DNA of 47,169 nucleotides, from NCBI GenBank assembly GCA_007125175.1, contig SLDS01000091.1:1-47169 (forward strand). The letters are read 5' to 3'. This stretch comes from Flavobacteriales bacterium. Lineage in GTDB: Bacteria; Bacteroidota; Bacteroidia; Flavobacteriales_D; Cryomorphaceae. How positions within the stretch are numbered: the stretch's first letter is position 1; every line of letters begins with the position of its first letter. Below, piece by piece: positions 9,515 to 20,186 of the stretch. A program made the translations under genes and the position numbers. Below the pieces are notes generated by a model, which saw nothing but the letters and a program-made list of their open reading frames with translations, was not told the origin of the DNA and made no database searches.

Positions 9515-10771
9515 ATGGAAGCGGAGATAATTACGATTGGAGATGAGCTGTTGTTGGGGCAAACCATTGATACCAATTCGGCGTGGCTGGCGGAGCAACT
9601 CTTTCCTATGGGCATTCGCATACAGCGTATTACCACAATTCGTGACACGCGTGATGCCATTCTCAATGAGGTGCATGCAGCCTTCAAGCGCAGTGCCCTG
9701 ATATTGATAACAGGAGGGCTGGGCCCCACGCGCGATGACATTACCAAGGAGACATTGGCGGAGTATTTTGGTACCCATCTGGAGCGCAACAGGGAGGTAC
9801 TTGAGGAGATCGAGCGCTTCTTCAGGCAGAAGGGGAGGCCTGTGCTGGAGGTAAACCGGGCTCAAGCCGATTTGCCCGCCGATGCCACACTGCTGCGCAA
9901 TACCCGGGGCACTGCTCAGGGTATGTGGTTCGAGAAGGATGGCAAAGTGTTGATATCCATGCCGGGAGTGCCCTATGAGATGAAGGGAATCATGAATGAT
10001 GGTGGCTTCGAGCGGCTCCGTGAGCGCTTCAACAGTCCCAAATTCGTACAGCGCCTGGTGCTCACACAGGGTCTGGGCGAGAGCTACATCGCCGACCTGA
10101 TGAGTGATTGGGAGCAAAGCCTTCGCAATGAAGGCCTGGCCCTGGCCTACTTGCCATCGCCGGGGCTGGTTCGCCTGCGTATCAGCGGCAGTGCCAGCAA
10201 TGGTGACCTTAGGCTGATCGAAGAGCGTATCAACCATTATGTGAAGGAATTGGAGCGGCGCCTGCCACATCACGTATATGGCTATGACCGGGCGAGTATC
10301 GCCGGAGTGCTGGGCAATATTTTGCAGGAACGCAGCGCAAGCCTCTCACTTGCCGAAAGTTGCTCGGGTGGCTACATCTCCCATCTTATCACGGCCGTGC
10401 CCGGAGCCTCCTCCTACTACAGAGGTGGAGTGGTATGCTACAGCAATGAGGCCAAAGTGGAGCTGCTAGCGGTAGATTCGGAGCTATTGAAAAAGCACGG
10501 AGCTGTGAGTGAGGAGGTGGTGAGGGCCATGGCCATGGGTGCACGCGAGCGATTTGGCAGCACCTACGCCCTGGCTACCTCAGGTATAGCAGGCCCCAAT
10601 GGCGGCTCGGACGAGAAACCCGTGGGCACCGTGTGGGTAGCCATGGCTTCCGCCAAAAGATGCGCCACAGCCAAGCTCAATCTTGGCAAAAGCCGCAGCC
10701 GAAACATCACCATATCAAGCCTTAGTGCATTGAATATGCTTCGGAATGAAATTCTTTCGAAAGAGCTTTGA
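9515..10771 (+). CDS. cinA: CinA-family protein (MoCF-like domain plus nicotinamide-nucleotide amidohydrolase domain)
   Basis: The 418-residue protein has the two-part CinA layout. The N-terminal 170 residues form a molybdopterin-binding-like (COG1058) domain with [13 protein letters not shown] and the loop [14 protein letters not shown]; this domain acts on ADP-ribose/NAD-derived substrates in studied members. The C-terminal part (about 265-415) is the PncC-type nicotinamide mononucleotide deamidase with [21 protein letters not shown] and [20 protein letters not shown]. It is cytoplasmic and belongs to pyridine nucleotide recycling; the old competence-induced name comes from Gram-positives. 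The length is typical. It ends 61 bp before rpmB, which has its own promoter starting right at the cinA stop. Confidence 0.94.
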   Translation: MEAEIITIGDELLLGQTIDTNSAWLAEQLFPMGIRIQRITTIRDTRDAILNEVHAAFKRSALILITGGLGPTRDDITKETLAEYFGTHLERNREVLEEIERFFRQKGRPVLEVNRAQADLPADATLLRNTRGTAQGMWFEKDGKVLISMPGVPYEMKGIMNDGGFERLRERFNSPKFVQRLVLTQGLGESYIADLMSDWEQSLRNEGLALAYLPSPGLVRLRISGSASNGDLRLIEERINHYVKELERRLPHHVYGYDRASIAGVLGNILQERSASLSLAESCSGGYISHLITAVPGASSYYRGGVVCYSNEAKVELLAVDSELLKKHGAVSEEVVRAMAMGARERFGSTYALATSGIAGPNGGSDEKPVGTVWVAMASAKRCATAKLNLGKSRSRNITISSLSALNMLRNEILSKEL

Positions 10772-10799
10772 TTGGTGTCAGAAAAAAATACTAAATTTG
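10772..10799 (+). promoter_or_regulatory. Promoter of the rpmB-rpmG-DUF4295 operon
   Basis: TTG at 10772-10774, a 17 bp spacer and TAAATTTG at 10792-10799 give the best match in this window to the Bacteroidota TTG/TAnnTTTG promoter. It begins just at the end of cinA and predicts a leader of about 25-30 nt before rpmB. Confidence 0.65.
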
Positions 10800-10832
10800 C
10801 ACCCTCTTTTTACGACCCTAATAGTAGACACC

Positions 10833-11072
10833 ATGTCACGAGTTTGTCAGCTTACAGGAAAAAAGGTAATGGTAGGCAACAACGTTTCGCACTCCAACCG
10901 CAAAACAAAGCGCCGCTTTTACCCCAACCTGGTGAAGAAAAAATTTTACCTCCCCGAGCAGGATTCTTGGGTGAGCCTTACCATATCCACCTCAGCGCTG
11001 CGCACTGTCAATAAAATCGGTATTTCTGCCGCCCTGAAGCGAGCCAAGGAGAAAGGATTTTACAAAGGCTGA
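10833..11072 (+). CDS. rpmB: Ribosomal protein bL28
   Basis: A 79-residue protein of the large ribosomal subunit. It starts [20 protein letters not shown], the standard beginning of L28, and contains the basic [13 protein letters not shown] segment. The frame is open 29 codons further upstream, but that part encodes nothing L28-like and covers the promoter, so the ATG at 10833 is chosen. It is the first gene of a compact set with rpmG (25 bp gap) and the DUF4295 gene, and a terminator hairpin follows the set. This gene order is conserved across Bacteroidota. Confidence 0.96.
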   Translation: MSRVCQLTGKKVMVGNNVSHSNRKTKRRFYPNLVKKKFYLPEQDSWVSLTISTSALRTVNKIGISAALKRAKEKGFYKG

Positions 11073-11097
11073 AGCACACTAGATAATACCAGCAACA

Positions 11098-11280
11098 ATG
11101 GCTAAGAAAGGAAATCGAGTTCAGGTAATCATGGAGTGCACAGAGCACAAAGAGTCCGGTGTGGCCGGCACTTCGCGATACATCACTACCAAGAACCGCA
11201 AGAATTCACCCGACCGACTCGAACTGAAGAAGTACAACCCGATCCTCAAGCGCAAGACTGTGCACCGGGAGATCAAATAA
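11098..11280 (+). CDS. rpmG: Ribosomal protein bL33
   Basis: A 60-residue basic protein of the large ribosomal subunit, beginning [18 protein letters not shown] and ending [16 protein letters not shown], which is diagnostic of L33. It has only one Cys (MECTEHK) and lacks the CxxC pairs, so it is the zinc-free (C-minus) form seen in many Bacteroidota. It lies between rpmB and the DUF4295 gene and is surely co-transcribed with them. Confidence 0.96.
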   Translation: MAKKGNRVQVIMECTEHKESGVAGTSRYITTKNRKNSPDRLELKKYNPILKRKTVHREIK

Positions 11281-11296
11281 GAAATAAGCAAGAGCC

Positions 11297-11455
11297 ATGG
11301 CTAAGAAAACAGTAGCAACCCTGCAGACCGGTTCTGGTAAAAACCACACCAAAGTGATCAAAATGGTGAAGTCGCCTAAGACTGGCGCCTACAGCTTCAA
11401 AGAAGAGGTTGTAACCAATGATCAAGTGAGCGACTGGTTCAAAAGCGGAAAGTAA
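11297..11455 (+). CDS. DUF4295 small basic protein
   Basis: A 52-residue frame from the ATG at 11297 to a TAA at 11453-11455. The product starts MAKKTVATLQTGSGKNHTKV and ends DQVSDWFKSGK, which matches the DUF4295 family found only in Bacteroidota directly after rpmB and rpmG. The spacing (16 bp) and placement before the terminator show that it belongs to the ribosomal operon. It is strongly basic and is probably ribosome-associated, but its function is unproven. Confidence 0.9.
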   Translation: MAKKTVATLQTGSGKNHTKVIKMVKSPKTGAYSFKEEVVTNDQVSDWFKSGK

Positions 11456-11476
11456 ACTCCTCTTTAACGAGCTTAC

Positions 11477-11513
11477 AAGGCTTTTTCCGATCTTTGGGAA
11501 AAGCCTTTTTTGC
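11477..11513 (+). terminator. Rho-independent terminator after the rpmB operon
   Basis: The arms AAGGCTTTTTCC and GGGAAAAGCCTT flank an 8-9 nt loop and are followed by a run of T. It separates the ribosomal genes from ftsY, which must then use its own start of transcription or read-through. Confidence 0.8.
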
Positions 11514-11587
11514 GTTTTGCACGAGGCGGGATGAGGCAACATAGCCATCTAGTTCTCATGTAAATTCTAAGGGGCAACACAGAAACC

Positions 11588-12550
11588 ATGGGAATATTCA
11601 ACATCTTCAGCCGGGAAAAAAAGGAAACGCTCGATGCAGGTCTGGAAAAGACCAAGACAAGCGTTTTCGCGAAGCTCGGCAAGGCCATAGCCGGAAAATC
11701 CAAGGTGGATGATGAGGTACTCGATGAGCTCGAGGAGGTACTTATCTCATCTGATGTGGGAGTAAATACCACCTTGAAAATCATCGAACGCATAGAGCAG
11801 CGGGTAGCCCGGGACAAGTACCTCGGTACCGATGAGCTCAATCGCTTGCTCAAAGAAGAGATTGCCGCATTGCTCGAGGAAAGTCAGTCGGGTACCGGTT
11901 CTGAGTTTTCCATTCCTGCCATGGAGCAGCCATATGTGATCATGGTGGTAGGTGTAAATGGAGTGGGCAAAACCACCACCATCGGCAAGCTCGCCTATCA
12001 ATTTCGCAAGAGCGGCAAGTCTGTACTGCTCGGTGCAGCCGATACCTTTCGCGCTGCTGCGGTCGATCAGCTCAAGATTTGGTCTAAAAGAGCCGAGGTG
12101 CCCATCGTGGAGCAAGGCATGGGTGCCGACCCTGCCTCAGTGGCCTTCGACACCTTGCAATCGGCGGTGAGGCAGCAGAGCGATGTGGTGCTTATCGATA
12201 CCGCCGGGCGCCTGCACAACAAGATCAATCTCATGAACGAATTGAGCAAGATACGCCGCGTGATGGACAAGGTGATACCAGGAGCCCCGCATGAAGTGTT
12301 GCTGGTACTCGATGGCTCAACCGGACAAAACGCCGTGGAGCAGGCCCGGCAGTTTACCAAGGCTACAGAGGTGAGCTCCCTCGCGCTCACCAAGATCGAT
12401 GGTACAGCCAAGGGAGGCGTTGTGATAGGCATCAGCGACGAGTTTAAGATTCCGGTGAAGTACATCGGGGTAGGTGAGGGCATGGAGCATCTGCAAGTAT
12501 TCAACAAGTATGAGTTTGTGGATTCCCTTTTCAGCGAAAGCCAAAGATGA
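11588..12550 (+). CDS. ftsY: Signal recognition particle receptor FtsY
   Basis: A 320-residue SRP-family GTPase that docks ribosome-SRP complexes at the inner membrane. A short N-terminal helical region and the N domain (about 20-100) precede the G domain. The P-loop GVNGVGKTTT is at about 122-131, DTFRAAAVDQL at 152-162, DTAGR at 204-208 and TKIDGTAKGG near the end. It lacks the long acidic A domain of E. coli FtsY, as is usual in this phylum. The ATGA overlap with rimO points to translational coupling. The start codon is the first ATG, directly before the family's usual MGIF(N)(I/F)FS beginning. Confidence 0.97.
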   Translation: MGIFNIFSREKKETLDAGLEKTKTSVFAKLGKAIAGKSKVDDEVLDELEEVLISSDVGVNTTLKIIERIEQRVARDKYLGTDELNRLLKEEIAALLEESQSGTGSEFSIPAMEQPYVIMVVGVNGVGKTTTIGKLAYQFRKSGKSVLLGAADTFRAAAVDQLKIWSKRAEVPIVEQGMGADPASVAFDTLQSAVRQQSDVVLIDTAGRLHNKINLMNELSKIRRVMDKVIPGAPHEVLLVLDGSTGQNAVEQARQFTKATEVSSLALTKIDGTAKGGVVIGISDEFKIPVKYIGVGEGMEHLQVFNKYEFVDSLFSESQR

Positions 12551-13869
12551 AGACCAAAACACTCAAGAAAAACAAGGTGAATGTGCTCACCCTGGGCTGC
12601 TCAAAGAATATCTTTGACAGCGAAACCATCATGGCTCAGTTGCGTGCCAATCAGTACGATGTGGTGCACGAGGACGATAGCGGTGACGCATCGGTGGTGA
12701 TCATCAATACTTGCGGCTTCATTGAGAATGCCAAGCAGGAGAGCATAGATACCATACTGCAATGGGCTGATGCCAAAAGTAAGGGCCTGGTGGATAAGGT
12801 GTACGTCACTGGCTGCCTCAGTCAGCGCTACAAGCCCGAGCTGGAGGCTGAAATACCACAGGTGGATGCCTATTTCGGCACCCGTGAGCTGCCGAGGCTG
12901 CTCAAAGCCCTCAAGGCAGATTACAAGCACGAATTGGTGGGGGAACGCCTTTTGACCACTCCATCGCATTACGCTTACTTCAAGATTGCAGAGGGTTGCG
13001 ACAGGCCCTGCAGCTTCTGTGCCATCCCCCTGATGCGCGGCAAGCACCGCAGTACCCCCATCGAGGAGCTGCGCGAGCGCGCGTCCAAGCTTGCCGCTCA
13101 AGGGGTCAAAGAGCTCATTCTTATCGCACAAGACCTTACCTATTACGGGCTCGATATTTACAAAAAGCGTGAATTGGCCAGCCTGCTGCGCGAGCTGTCT
13201 CAGGTGGAAGGCATCGACTGGATACGCCTGCACTACGCCTTCCCGAGTGGCTTTCCAATGGATGTGCTCGATGTGATGCGTGAGCACGACAATATCTGCA
13301 ATTACCTCGACATTCCATTGCAGCACGCCAGCACCCGTATGCTCAAGGCCATGCGCAGGGGAATTACACGGGAAAAGACCACTGAGCTCATTCACAATAT
13401 TCGTGAGCAAGTGCCTGGCATCGCCATTCGCACCACCCTCATCGCGGGCTATCCCGGCGAGAGCGCTGATGATCACGCCGAAATGCTGGATTGGGTGCAA
13501 GATATGCGCTTCGACCGCCTGGGAGTGTTCACCTACAGCCATGAGGAGGATACCCATGCCTACAATTTTGAAGATGATGTGCCTCAGGAGCTCAAGCAAA
13601 CCCGCGCCGAAGAAATCATGGAGCTGCAATCGGGTATTTCTCATGAGATCAACCTGAGCAAGATAGGCCGCAGCATGCGCATCATGATCGACCGTGTGGA
13701 GGGCGATGCCTACATAGGGCGCAGCGAAGCCGACTCGCCCGAGGTGGACAATGAGGTGATCATCGCAAGAGGAGAAAACGATTATGCCCGAATTGGCGAC
13801 TTTGCCCAAGTGGAAATCATCGATGCCGACCCCTACGACCTCCATGCCAGGTTCATAACTCAATCCTGA
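12547..13869 (+). CDS. rimO: Ribosomal protein S12 methylthiotransferase
   Basis: A 440-residue radical SAM enzyme that adds a methylthio group to an aspartate of ribosomal protein uS12. The N-terminal UPF0004 domain carries Cys18 (TLGCSKN), Cys56 (NTCGF) and Cys90 (TGCLSQRY) for one iron-sulfur cluster. The radical SAM motif CDRPCSFC (Cys151, Cys155, Cys158) holds the second. The C-terminal TRAM domain begins near 375 (RSMRIMIDRVEGDAYIGRS). The SKN(I)xxDSE signature distinguishes RimO from the tRNA enzyme MiaB. It overlaps the ftsY stop by 4 bp and is followed 6 bp later by the pirin gene. Confidence 0.96.
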   Translation: MKTKTLKKNKVNVLTLGCSKNIFDSETIMAQLRANQYDVVHEDDSGDASVVIINTCGFIENAKQESIDTILQWADAKSKGLVDKVYVTGCLSQRYKPELEAEIPQVDAYFGTRELPRLLKALKADYKHELVGERLLTTPSHYAYFKIAEGCDRPCSFCAIPLMRGKHRSTPIEELRERASKLAAQGVKELILIAQDLTYYGLDIYKKRELASLLRELSQVEGIDWIRLHYAFPSGFPMDVLDVMREHDNICNYLDIPLQHASTRMLKAMRRGITREKTTELIHNIREQVPGIAIRTTLIAGYPGESADDHAEMLDWVQDMRFDRLGVFTYSHEEDTHAYNFEDDVPQELKQTRAEEIMELQSGISHEINLSKIGRSMRIMIDRVEGDAYIGRSEADSPEVDNEVIIARGENDYARIGDFAQVEIIDADPYDLHARFITQS

Positions 13870-13875
13870 AAATCA

Positions 13876-14754
13876 ATGTCCAATACCTCACTGATCATTG
13901 AAGAGCGCAGCCGGGATATCGGCGATTTCATGGTGGGGCGCTTGCTTCCTTTCCGGAAAAAAAGGATGGTAGGCCCCTTCGTGTTTATTGATCACATGGG
14001 GCCTTCGCAGGTGGGGCCGGAGCGGTATATGGACATAGGCCCGCATCCGCATACGGGTCTTTCCACCCTTACCTATCTCTTTGAAGGGGAGCTTATGCAC
14101 AGAGACAGCCTCGGTACCGTGCAGCGCATAGGGCCGGGCTCGGTCAATTGGATGACTGCAGGCAAGGGAATCGTACACTCCGAACGCACACCCGAAGACA
14201 TGCGGGGCGGGAAAAGCTTCACTGCACATGGATACCAGATTTGGGTGGCCCTGCCACGCGAGCATGAGAAGGTAGAGCCTTCATTCACCCATGTGCCGGC
14301 CAGTGATCTGCCGAATTGGAAAGAGGATGGCCTGGATTTCATTCTTGTGGCGGGCAAGGCATTTGGCAGGCAGTCGCCGGTGCCGGTATACTCCGATCTG
14401 TACATGATCGATATCAGGGCAGAGCAGGAAGCGGCATTTGGCCTGCGCGATTTGCAGGGAGAGATTGGGGTATGCATTGTAAAGGGCAGCATAGAGACCT
14501 GTGGCGAAGTCATTTCAGAGGGCAATCTCTTGGTCGCCAAGCCCGACGCTCCCTGCCGGATCCAGGTCGGAGCAGGCAGCCATTTGCTCATCTTTGGCGG
14601 AAGCCCCTTTGCCGAAGAGCGATACATCTATTGGAACTTTGTGAGCAGCGACAAAGATGATCTCGAGCGTGCAAAAGAAGCCTGGCGAGATGATCAGTTT
14701 CCCGCCATTCCTGGCGAAAGTGGGAGGATAGCACTGCCCGGGGAGTCTTTCTAA
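13876..14754 (+). CDS. Pirin family protein
   Basis: A 292-residue bicupin of the pirin family. The metal-binding residues typical of pirins are present: His57 and His59 in GPHPHTGLST, His101 and Glu103 in GIVHSERTP. The N-terminal GPFVFIDHMGP stretch is also diagnostic. Pirins bind a single metal ion, usually iron, in the cytoplasm; some act as quercetin 2,3-dioxygenases and others as redox-sensing regulators. The role here is not determinable. It is 6 bp after rimO and so probably the last gene of the ftsY-rimO unit. No terminator was seen after it. Confidence 0.92.
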   Translation: MSNTSLIIEERSRDIGDFMVGRLLPFRKKRMVGPFVFIDHMGPSQVGPERYMDIGPHPHTGLSTLTYLFEGELMHRDSLGTVQRIGPGSVNWMTAGKGIVHSERTPEDMRGGKSFTAHGYQIWVALPREHEKVEPSFTHVPASDLPNWKEDGLDFILVAGKAFGRQSPVPVYSDLYMIDIRAEQEAAFGLRDLQGEIGVCIVKGSIETCGEVISEGNLLVAKPDAPCRIQVGAGSHLLIFGGSPFAEERYIYWNFVSSDKDDLERAKEAWRDDQFPAIPGESGRIALPGESF

Positions 14755-15205
14755 TACGTACAAGCGCGATTTTCTGCCAGGCAGTGAATCTGCTGCTTCC
14801 AAGATGAACCAATCAGCGCTATTCTTCCACAGTGTAGAGCCAATACACAGTTCAGGGGCCCATGACTTATGTGCTTAGCGCCTCTACATCTTTTTGCGAA
14901 AGCTGTGATGGCTAAATGCAGCCGGAGGCAGCAAGGCAAATACATGTGAAAATCTTCTGCATGCAGACTCTTGTGGACTCGGTAAACATGATCCTGTAGT
15001 TTGTAGCTCAGTTATTTGACATCTAGCGCGGTCAAGATTTTCCCTTTCGGAATATCATTTGCACCCATGGGATAGCCACTGAAGTTTTTGGCTTGCTTTG
15101 ACTGCAAATTCCGTCAAGGTACATGATTTTATCGCAATGCAGGCAATCGGGCATCGGCATGCTCTTTGTGGTTTTTTAAGGTGTAATCGCCAAATAGCAA
15201 GCCCC
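14755..15205. other. Gene-free intergenic stretch of about 450 bp
   Basis: No convincing coding region, tRNA or terminator is visible. The only local structure is a 12 bp perfect palindrome, TCTGCATGCAGA, at 14956-14967. Short open frames on either strand here have no recognisable content. A promoter for the exported protein that follows probably lies in the second half (a TTTGCAC-ending A/T-rich segment near 15050), but it does not match TAnnTTTG exactly. Confidence 0.5.
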
Positions 15206-15676
15206 ATGAAATCCATAATATCCGCATTTGCTGCTGTGCTTTTTTGCCTGGCAGCCCCTATCGAATCTCAGGCGCAGACCACCGATATGCCGGTCAAAAG
15301 CCCACAAACAAGGCCTTCTTCCATTCCTGTGCAAGTGAGTCAATACACCAATAAATTGTCGAGAGACTTGAATCTCAGTGAGGAGCAGCATAAGCAACTC
15401 ACCGAACAGACAACAGCAAACTACAATTACCAGCAGAGCATCCACGAGCATAACATGCCCGGAAATGAGCGCGATCAGCTTGAGCAAAGGAGCATGAGCG
15501 ATCATGAAAAGAAATTGAGAGAGATCTTTAGCGATGAGCAATATGAGCGCTACGAGATGAACCGCGATAACTACCAATTGGAGTACCCCAGAGACGAGCG
15601 TCTTACACCTACCAACGATCAGGGAACCCAATCGCAGCAGCGCCATAACTCCAAGTCGCCCAACCGCAACTTCTGA
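15206..15676 (+). CDS. Small exported protein with an LxLSEEQ segment
   Basis: A 156-residue protein with a signal peptide (MKSIISAFAAVLFCLAAPIESQAQ). The mature part is polar and rich in Gln, Glu and Arg. It contains LNLSEEQHKQLTEQ near 70 and KKLREIFSDEQYERYEMNR near 110, the paired pattern of helix-forming periplasmic proteins of the Spy/CpxP (LTXXQ) kind, where the second half reads ..l.(L/I)..eQ...y. Spy-like proteins act as chaperones or stress sensors in the periplasm; similarity here is only by pattern. The frame is open 36 codons upstream, but the ATG at 15206 starts the signal peptide. It stands alone and ends in a bidirectional hairpin shared with the isocitrate dehydrogenase gene. 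Confidence 0.7.
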   Translation: MKSIISAFAAVLFCLAAPIESQAQTTDMPVKSPQTRPSSIPVQVSQYTNKLSRDLNLSEEQHKQLTEQTTANYNYQQSIHEHNMPGNERDQLEQRSMSDHEKKLREIFSDEQYERYEMNRDNYQLEYPRDERLTPTNDQGTQSQQRHNSKSPNRNF

Positions 15677-15690
15677 TACCGGAAAAGCGA

Positions 15691-15718
15691 AAAGCCCGAT
15701 GAAATCTCATCGGGCTTT
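15691..15718. terminator. Bidirectional terminator between convergent genes
   Basis: A perfect 12 bp stem, AAAGCCCGATGA / TCATCGGGCTTT, with a 4 nt loop. It lies between the stop codons of the small exported protein (plus) and isocitrate dehydrogenase (minus) and can serve both. Confidence 0.85.
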
Positions 15719-15741
15719 ATTCTTAATCAGCTTTTGCCGGC

Positions 15742-18006
<2,265 letters not shown>

Positions 18007-18113
18007 TCATTTTCCAGATCTGCTTGGCCTACCTGTCGGCACCGCATCCACATTTTTCCCGAAAGGGGAGACCCCAACAAAGGAAGCTCTGAAACGGCAC
18101 TGACAAGGGCGCA

Positions 18114-18138
18114 CAAAAGTACAAAACCCGATGGGTTT
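18114..18138 (-). promoter_or_regulatory. Candidate promoter and inverted repeat upstream of isocitrate dehydrogenase
   Basis: On the minus strand TACTTTTG (18114-18121) matches TAnnTTTG, about 135 bp before the start codon. Immediately upstream of it, in the spacer, lies a perfect inverted repeat AAACCC-GAT-GGGTTT (18124-18138) that could be an operator. The -33 triplet is TTC, not TTG. Confidence 0.35.
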
Positions 18139-18270
18139 GAAGAGGGCTTTGCGCAAGGCAGTGTCTGAGATATTCCTCGGGCCTGATATGCTCATGTGGG
18201 AATGTAGATAATACCCAACAGGGGATACGATAAGATTTTGTTACTTTATACCATCACTTACTGAAACACT

Positions 18271-20103
18271 ATGGCTACACAAGAAAAAGATCCCTTGGTG
18301 ATCGAATGCGCCTGGGAAGTATGCAACCAGGTAGGCGGCATATACACTGTAATCCGATCCAAAGTGCCCGCAGCTGTCGAGGCCATCGGCACCGACAACT
18401 ACTGCTTGCTCGGCCCATTGGAAGACAAGGATATTGCAGCCGAATTTGATCACATCCACAACCTCAGCGACCCTGTGGGCCGCACTGTGGAGCGCATGCG
18501 CAATATGGGATACGAGGTATGGTACGGCCATTGGTTGGTGACGGGCAGGCCCAGAGCGGTACTGCTCAATCCCCAAAATGTATTTAACCGACTTGACACC
18601 CTCCACCGCCACCTCAATGAGAGCTTTGGTATCGTGACCAATCGCGAAGACAGGCTCCTCGAGAAAATGATACTGTGGTACGATCTGAACCGAACCTTTT
18701 TTACCTTGCTGAGCAAGGAGGTGCTCAAAGGCAAAAGGCAGTTGGTGGGCCATTTTCACGAGTGGATGGCGGGCCTTCCCATTCTTGATATACGCCGGGA
18801 GTCTCTGCCGGTATCCACAGTATTTACCACCCACGCCACCATGCTGGGGCGCTACCTTGCCGGCAATGATGACAACTTCTACAGCAAGCTCGACAAGTAC
18901 GACTGGGAGCTGGAGTCCAAGCGCTTTGGCATACTCCCGCAGGTACAGATCGAGCGCAAGGTGGCTGCGGCCTCCGGTGCTTTTACTACGGTGAGTGAGG
19001 TCACCGCGCGTGAGTGTGAGCACCTTCTCGGCAAAAAGCCGGATGTGGTTACCCCAAATGGACTCAACATCAACCGCTATGTGGCCTATCATGAGGTGCA
19101 CAACCGCCACCAAAAATACAAGAGCAAGATCCACGAATTCGTCATAGGTCACTTTTTCAATTCCTATGACTTTGAGCTGGAAGACACCTTTTACTTTTTC
19201 ACCTCGGGGCGATACGAATACAAAAACAAAGGCTTTGACATTACCCTCATGGCATTGAAGTGGCTCAATATGATGATGCAGCGCGAGGGAATCAACAGCA
19301 CTGTAGTGATGTTTTACATCACCAAAAGGCCTACCTGGAGCATCAATCCCGACGTGCTGGAATCGAGAGGGGTGATGGAAGAGATACGACGCAATTGTGA
19401 GGCCATACAGAGCCAGCTCGGAGAGCGACTCTTCTACGCGGCTTCCCGCTCCAAGGATGAGCACCGCTTGCCCAATCTCAATGAGCTTATCGATGATTAC
19501 TGGAAGCTGCGTTACCGCCGTACCATACAATCCTGGAAAACCAAGGCCTGGCCCATCGTGGTAACACACAATTTGGTCAATGACATCGATGATGAAATCC
19601 TCAACTTCTTGCGCAATGAGCAATTGGTCAACTCACCGCTGGATCGTGTAAAAGTGGTTTATCACCCCGATTTTATCGAGTCGACCAATCCGCTCTTCGG
19701 CTTGGATTATGGGCAGTTCGTGCGGGGCTGCCACATGGGCATCTTCCCGAGCTACTACGAGCCTTGGGGCTATACACCACTCGAATGCGTTGCCAGAGGG
19801 GTGCCGGCCGTTACTTCCGATCTGTCCGGCTTTGGAAAGTATGTGGAATCCCTCGGCGAAAACCACGAGGAAAAAGGAGTCTATGTACTCCAGCGTGATA
19901 AGGTTAGCCCCAAAAAAGCTGCCGAGAACCTCGCGCGCTTTATGCTGCACTTTGTGAAGACCACCCGCCGATACCGCATGATTCAACGCAATAAGCTCGA
20001 GGATTTTTCTGAGACCTTCGACTGGAAAGTGCTCATCGACCACTACAAGGAAGCCTACCGAAAAGCTACTCAAAAGAGCAGAAAGGCCGCCAAGGTTTCC
20101 TGA
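18271..20103 (+). CDS. Glycogen synthase, eukaryote-like GT3 family
   Basis: A 610-residue glycosyltransferase that extends alpha-1,4-glucan chains. It belongs to the GT3 family of animal and fungal glycogen synthases, not to the GT5 family of bacterial GlgA. Evidence is the N-terminal ECAWEVCNQVGGIYTVIRSK, HFHEWMAGLP, TTHATMLGRYLAG, TPNGLNINRYVAYHEVHNRH, SGRYEYKNKGFDI and, near the catalytic centre, FPSYYEPWGYTPLECVARG. GT3 enzymes use UDP-glucose. It is shorter than the eukaryotic enzymes (about 700 residues) because it lacks the long phosphorylated tail. No other glycogen gene is nearby. The ATG at 18271 gives the usual family start. Confidence 0.93.
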   Translation: MATQEKDPLVIECAWEVCNQVGGIYTVIRSKVPAAVEAIGTDNYCLLGPLEDKDIAAEFDHIHNLSDPVGRTVERMRNMGYEVWYGHWLVTGRPRAVLLNPQNVFNRLDTLHRHLNESFGIVTNREDRLLEKMILWYDLNRTFFTLLSKEVLKGKRQLVGHFHEWMAGLPILDIRRESLPVSTVFTTHATMLGRYLAGNDDNFYSKLDKYDWELESKRFGILPQVQIERKVAAASGAFTTVSEVTARECEHLLGKKPDVVTPNGLNINRYVAYHEVHNRHQKYKSKIHEFVIGHFFNSYDFELEDTFYFFTSGRYEYKNKGFDITLMALKWLNMMMQREGINSTVVMFYITKRPTWSINPDVLESRGVMEEIRRNCEAIQSQLGERLFYAASRSKDEHRLPNLNELIDDYWKLRYRRTIQSWKTKAWPIVVTHNLVNDIDDEILNFLRNEQLVNSPLDRVKVVYHPDFIESTNPLFGLDYGQFVRGCHMGIFPSYYEPWGYTPLECVARGVPAVTSDLSGFGKYVESLGENHEEKGVYVLQRDKVSPKKAAENLARFMLHFVKTTRRYRMIQRNKLEDFSETFDWKVLIDHYKEAYRKATQKSRKAAKVS

Positions 20104-20186
20104 GCCCTTTGCCGCAAGGCCACATTCTAGAGGCATCAGCTTTCAGGCAAATAGTGTTAACTTTGGTTTGACACAAGCTTAATACT

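Noticed and set aside
9431-10273. 280-codon open frame on the minus strand
   Set aside because: Antisense to cinA; no signature.
12601-13863. 420-codon open frame on the minus strand
   Set aside because: Antisense to rimO, whose motifs are complete; the product has no known features.
18007-18195. 62-codon open frame upstream of isocitrate dehydrogenase
   Set aside because: It overlaps the likely promoter and inverted repeat, and its Arg/Ser-rich product resembles no protein.
18241-19623. 460-codon open frame on the minus strand
   Set aside because: It lies wholly antisense to the glycogen synthase gene, has no recognisable domain, and reflects codon bias of the real gene.
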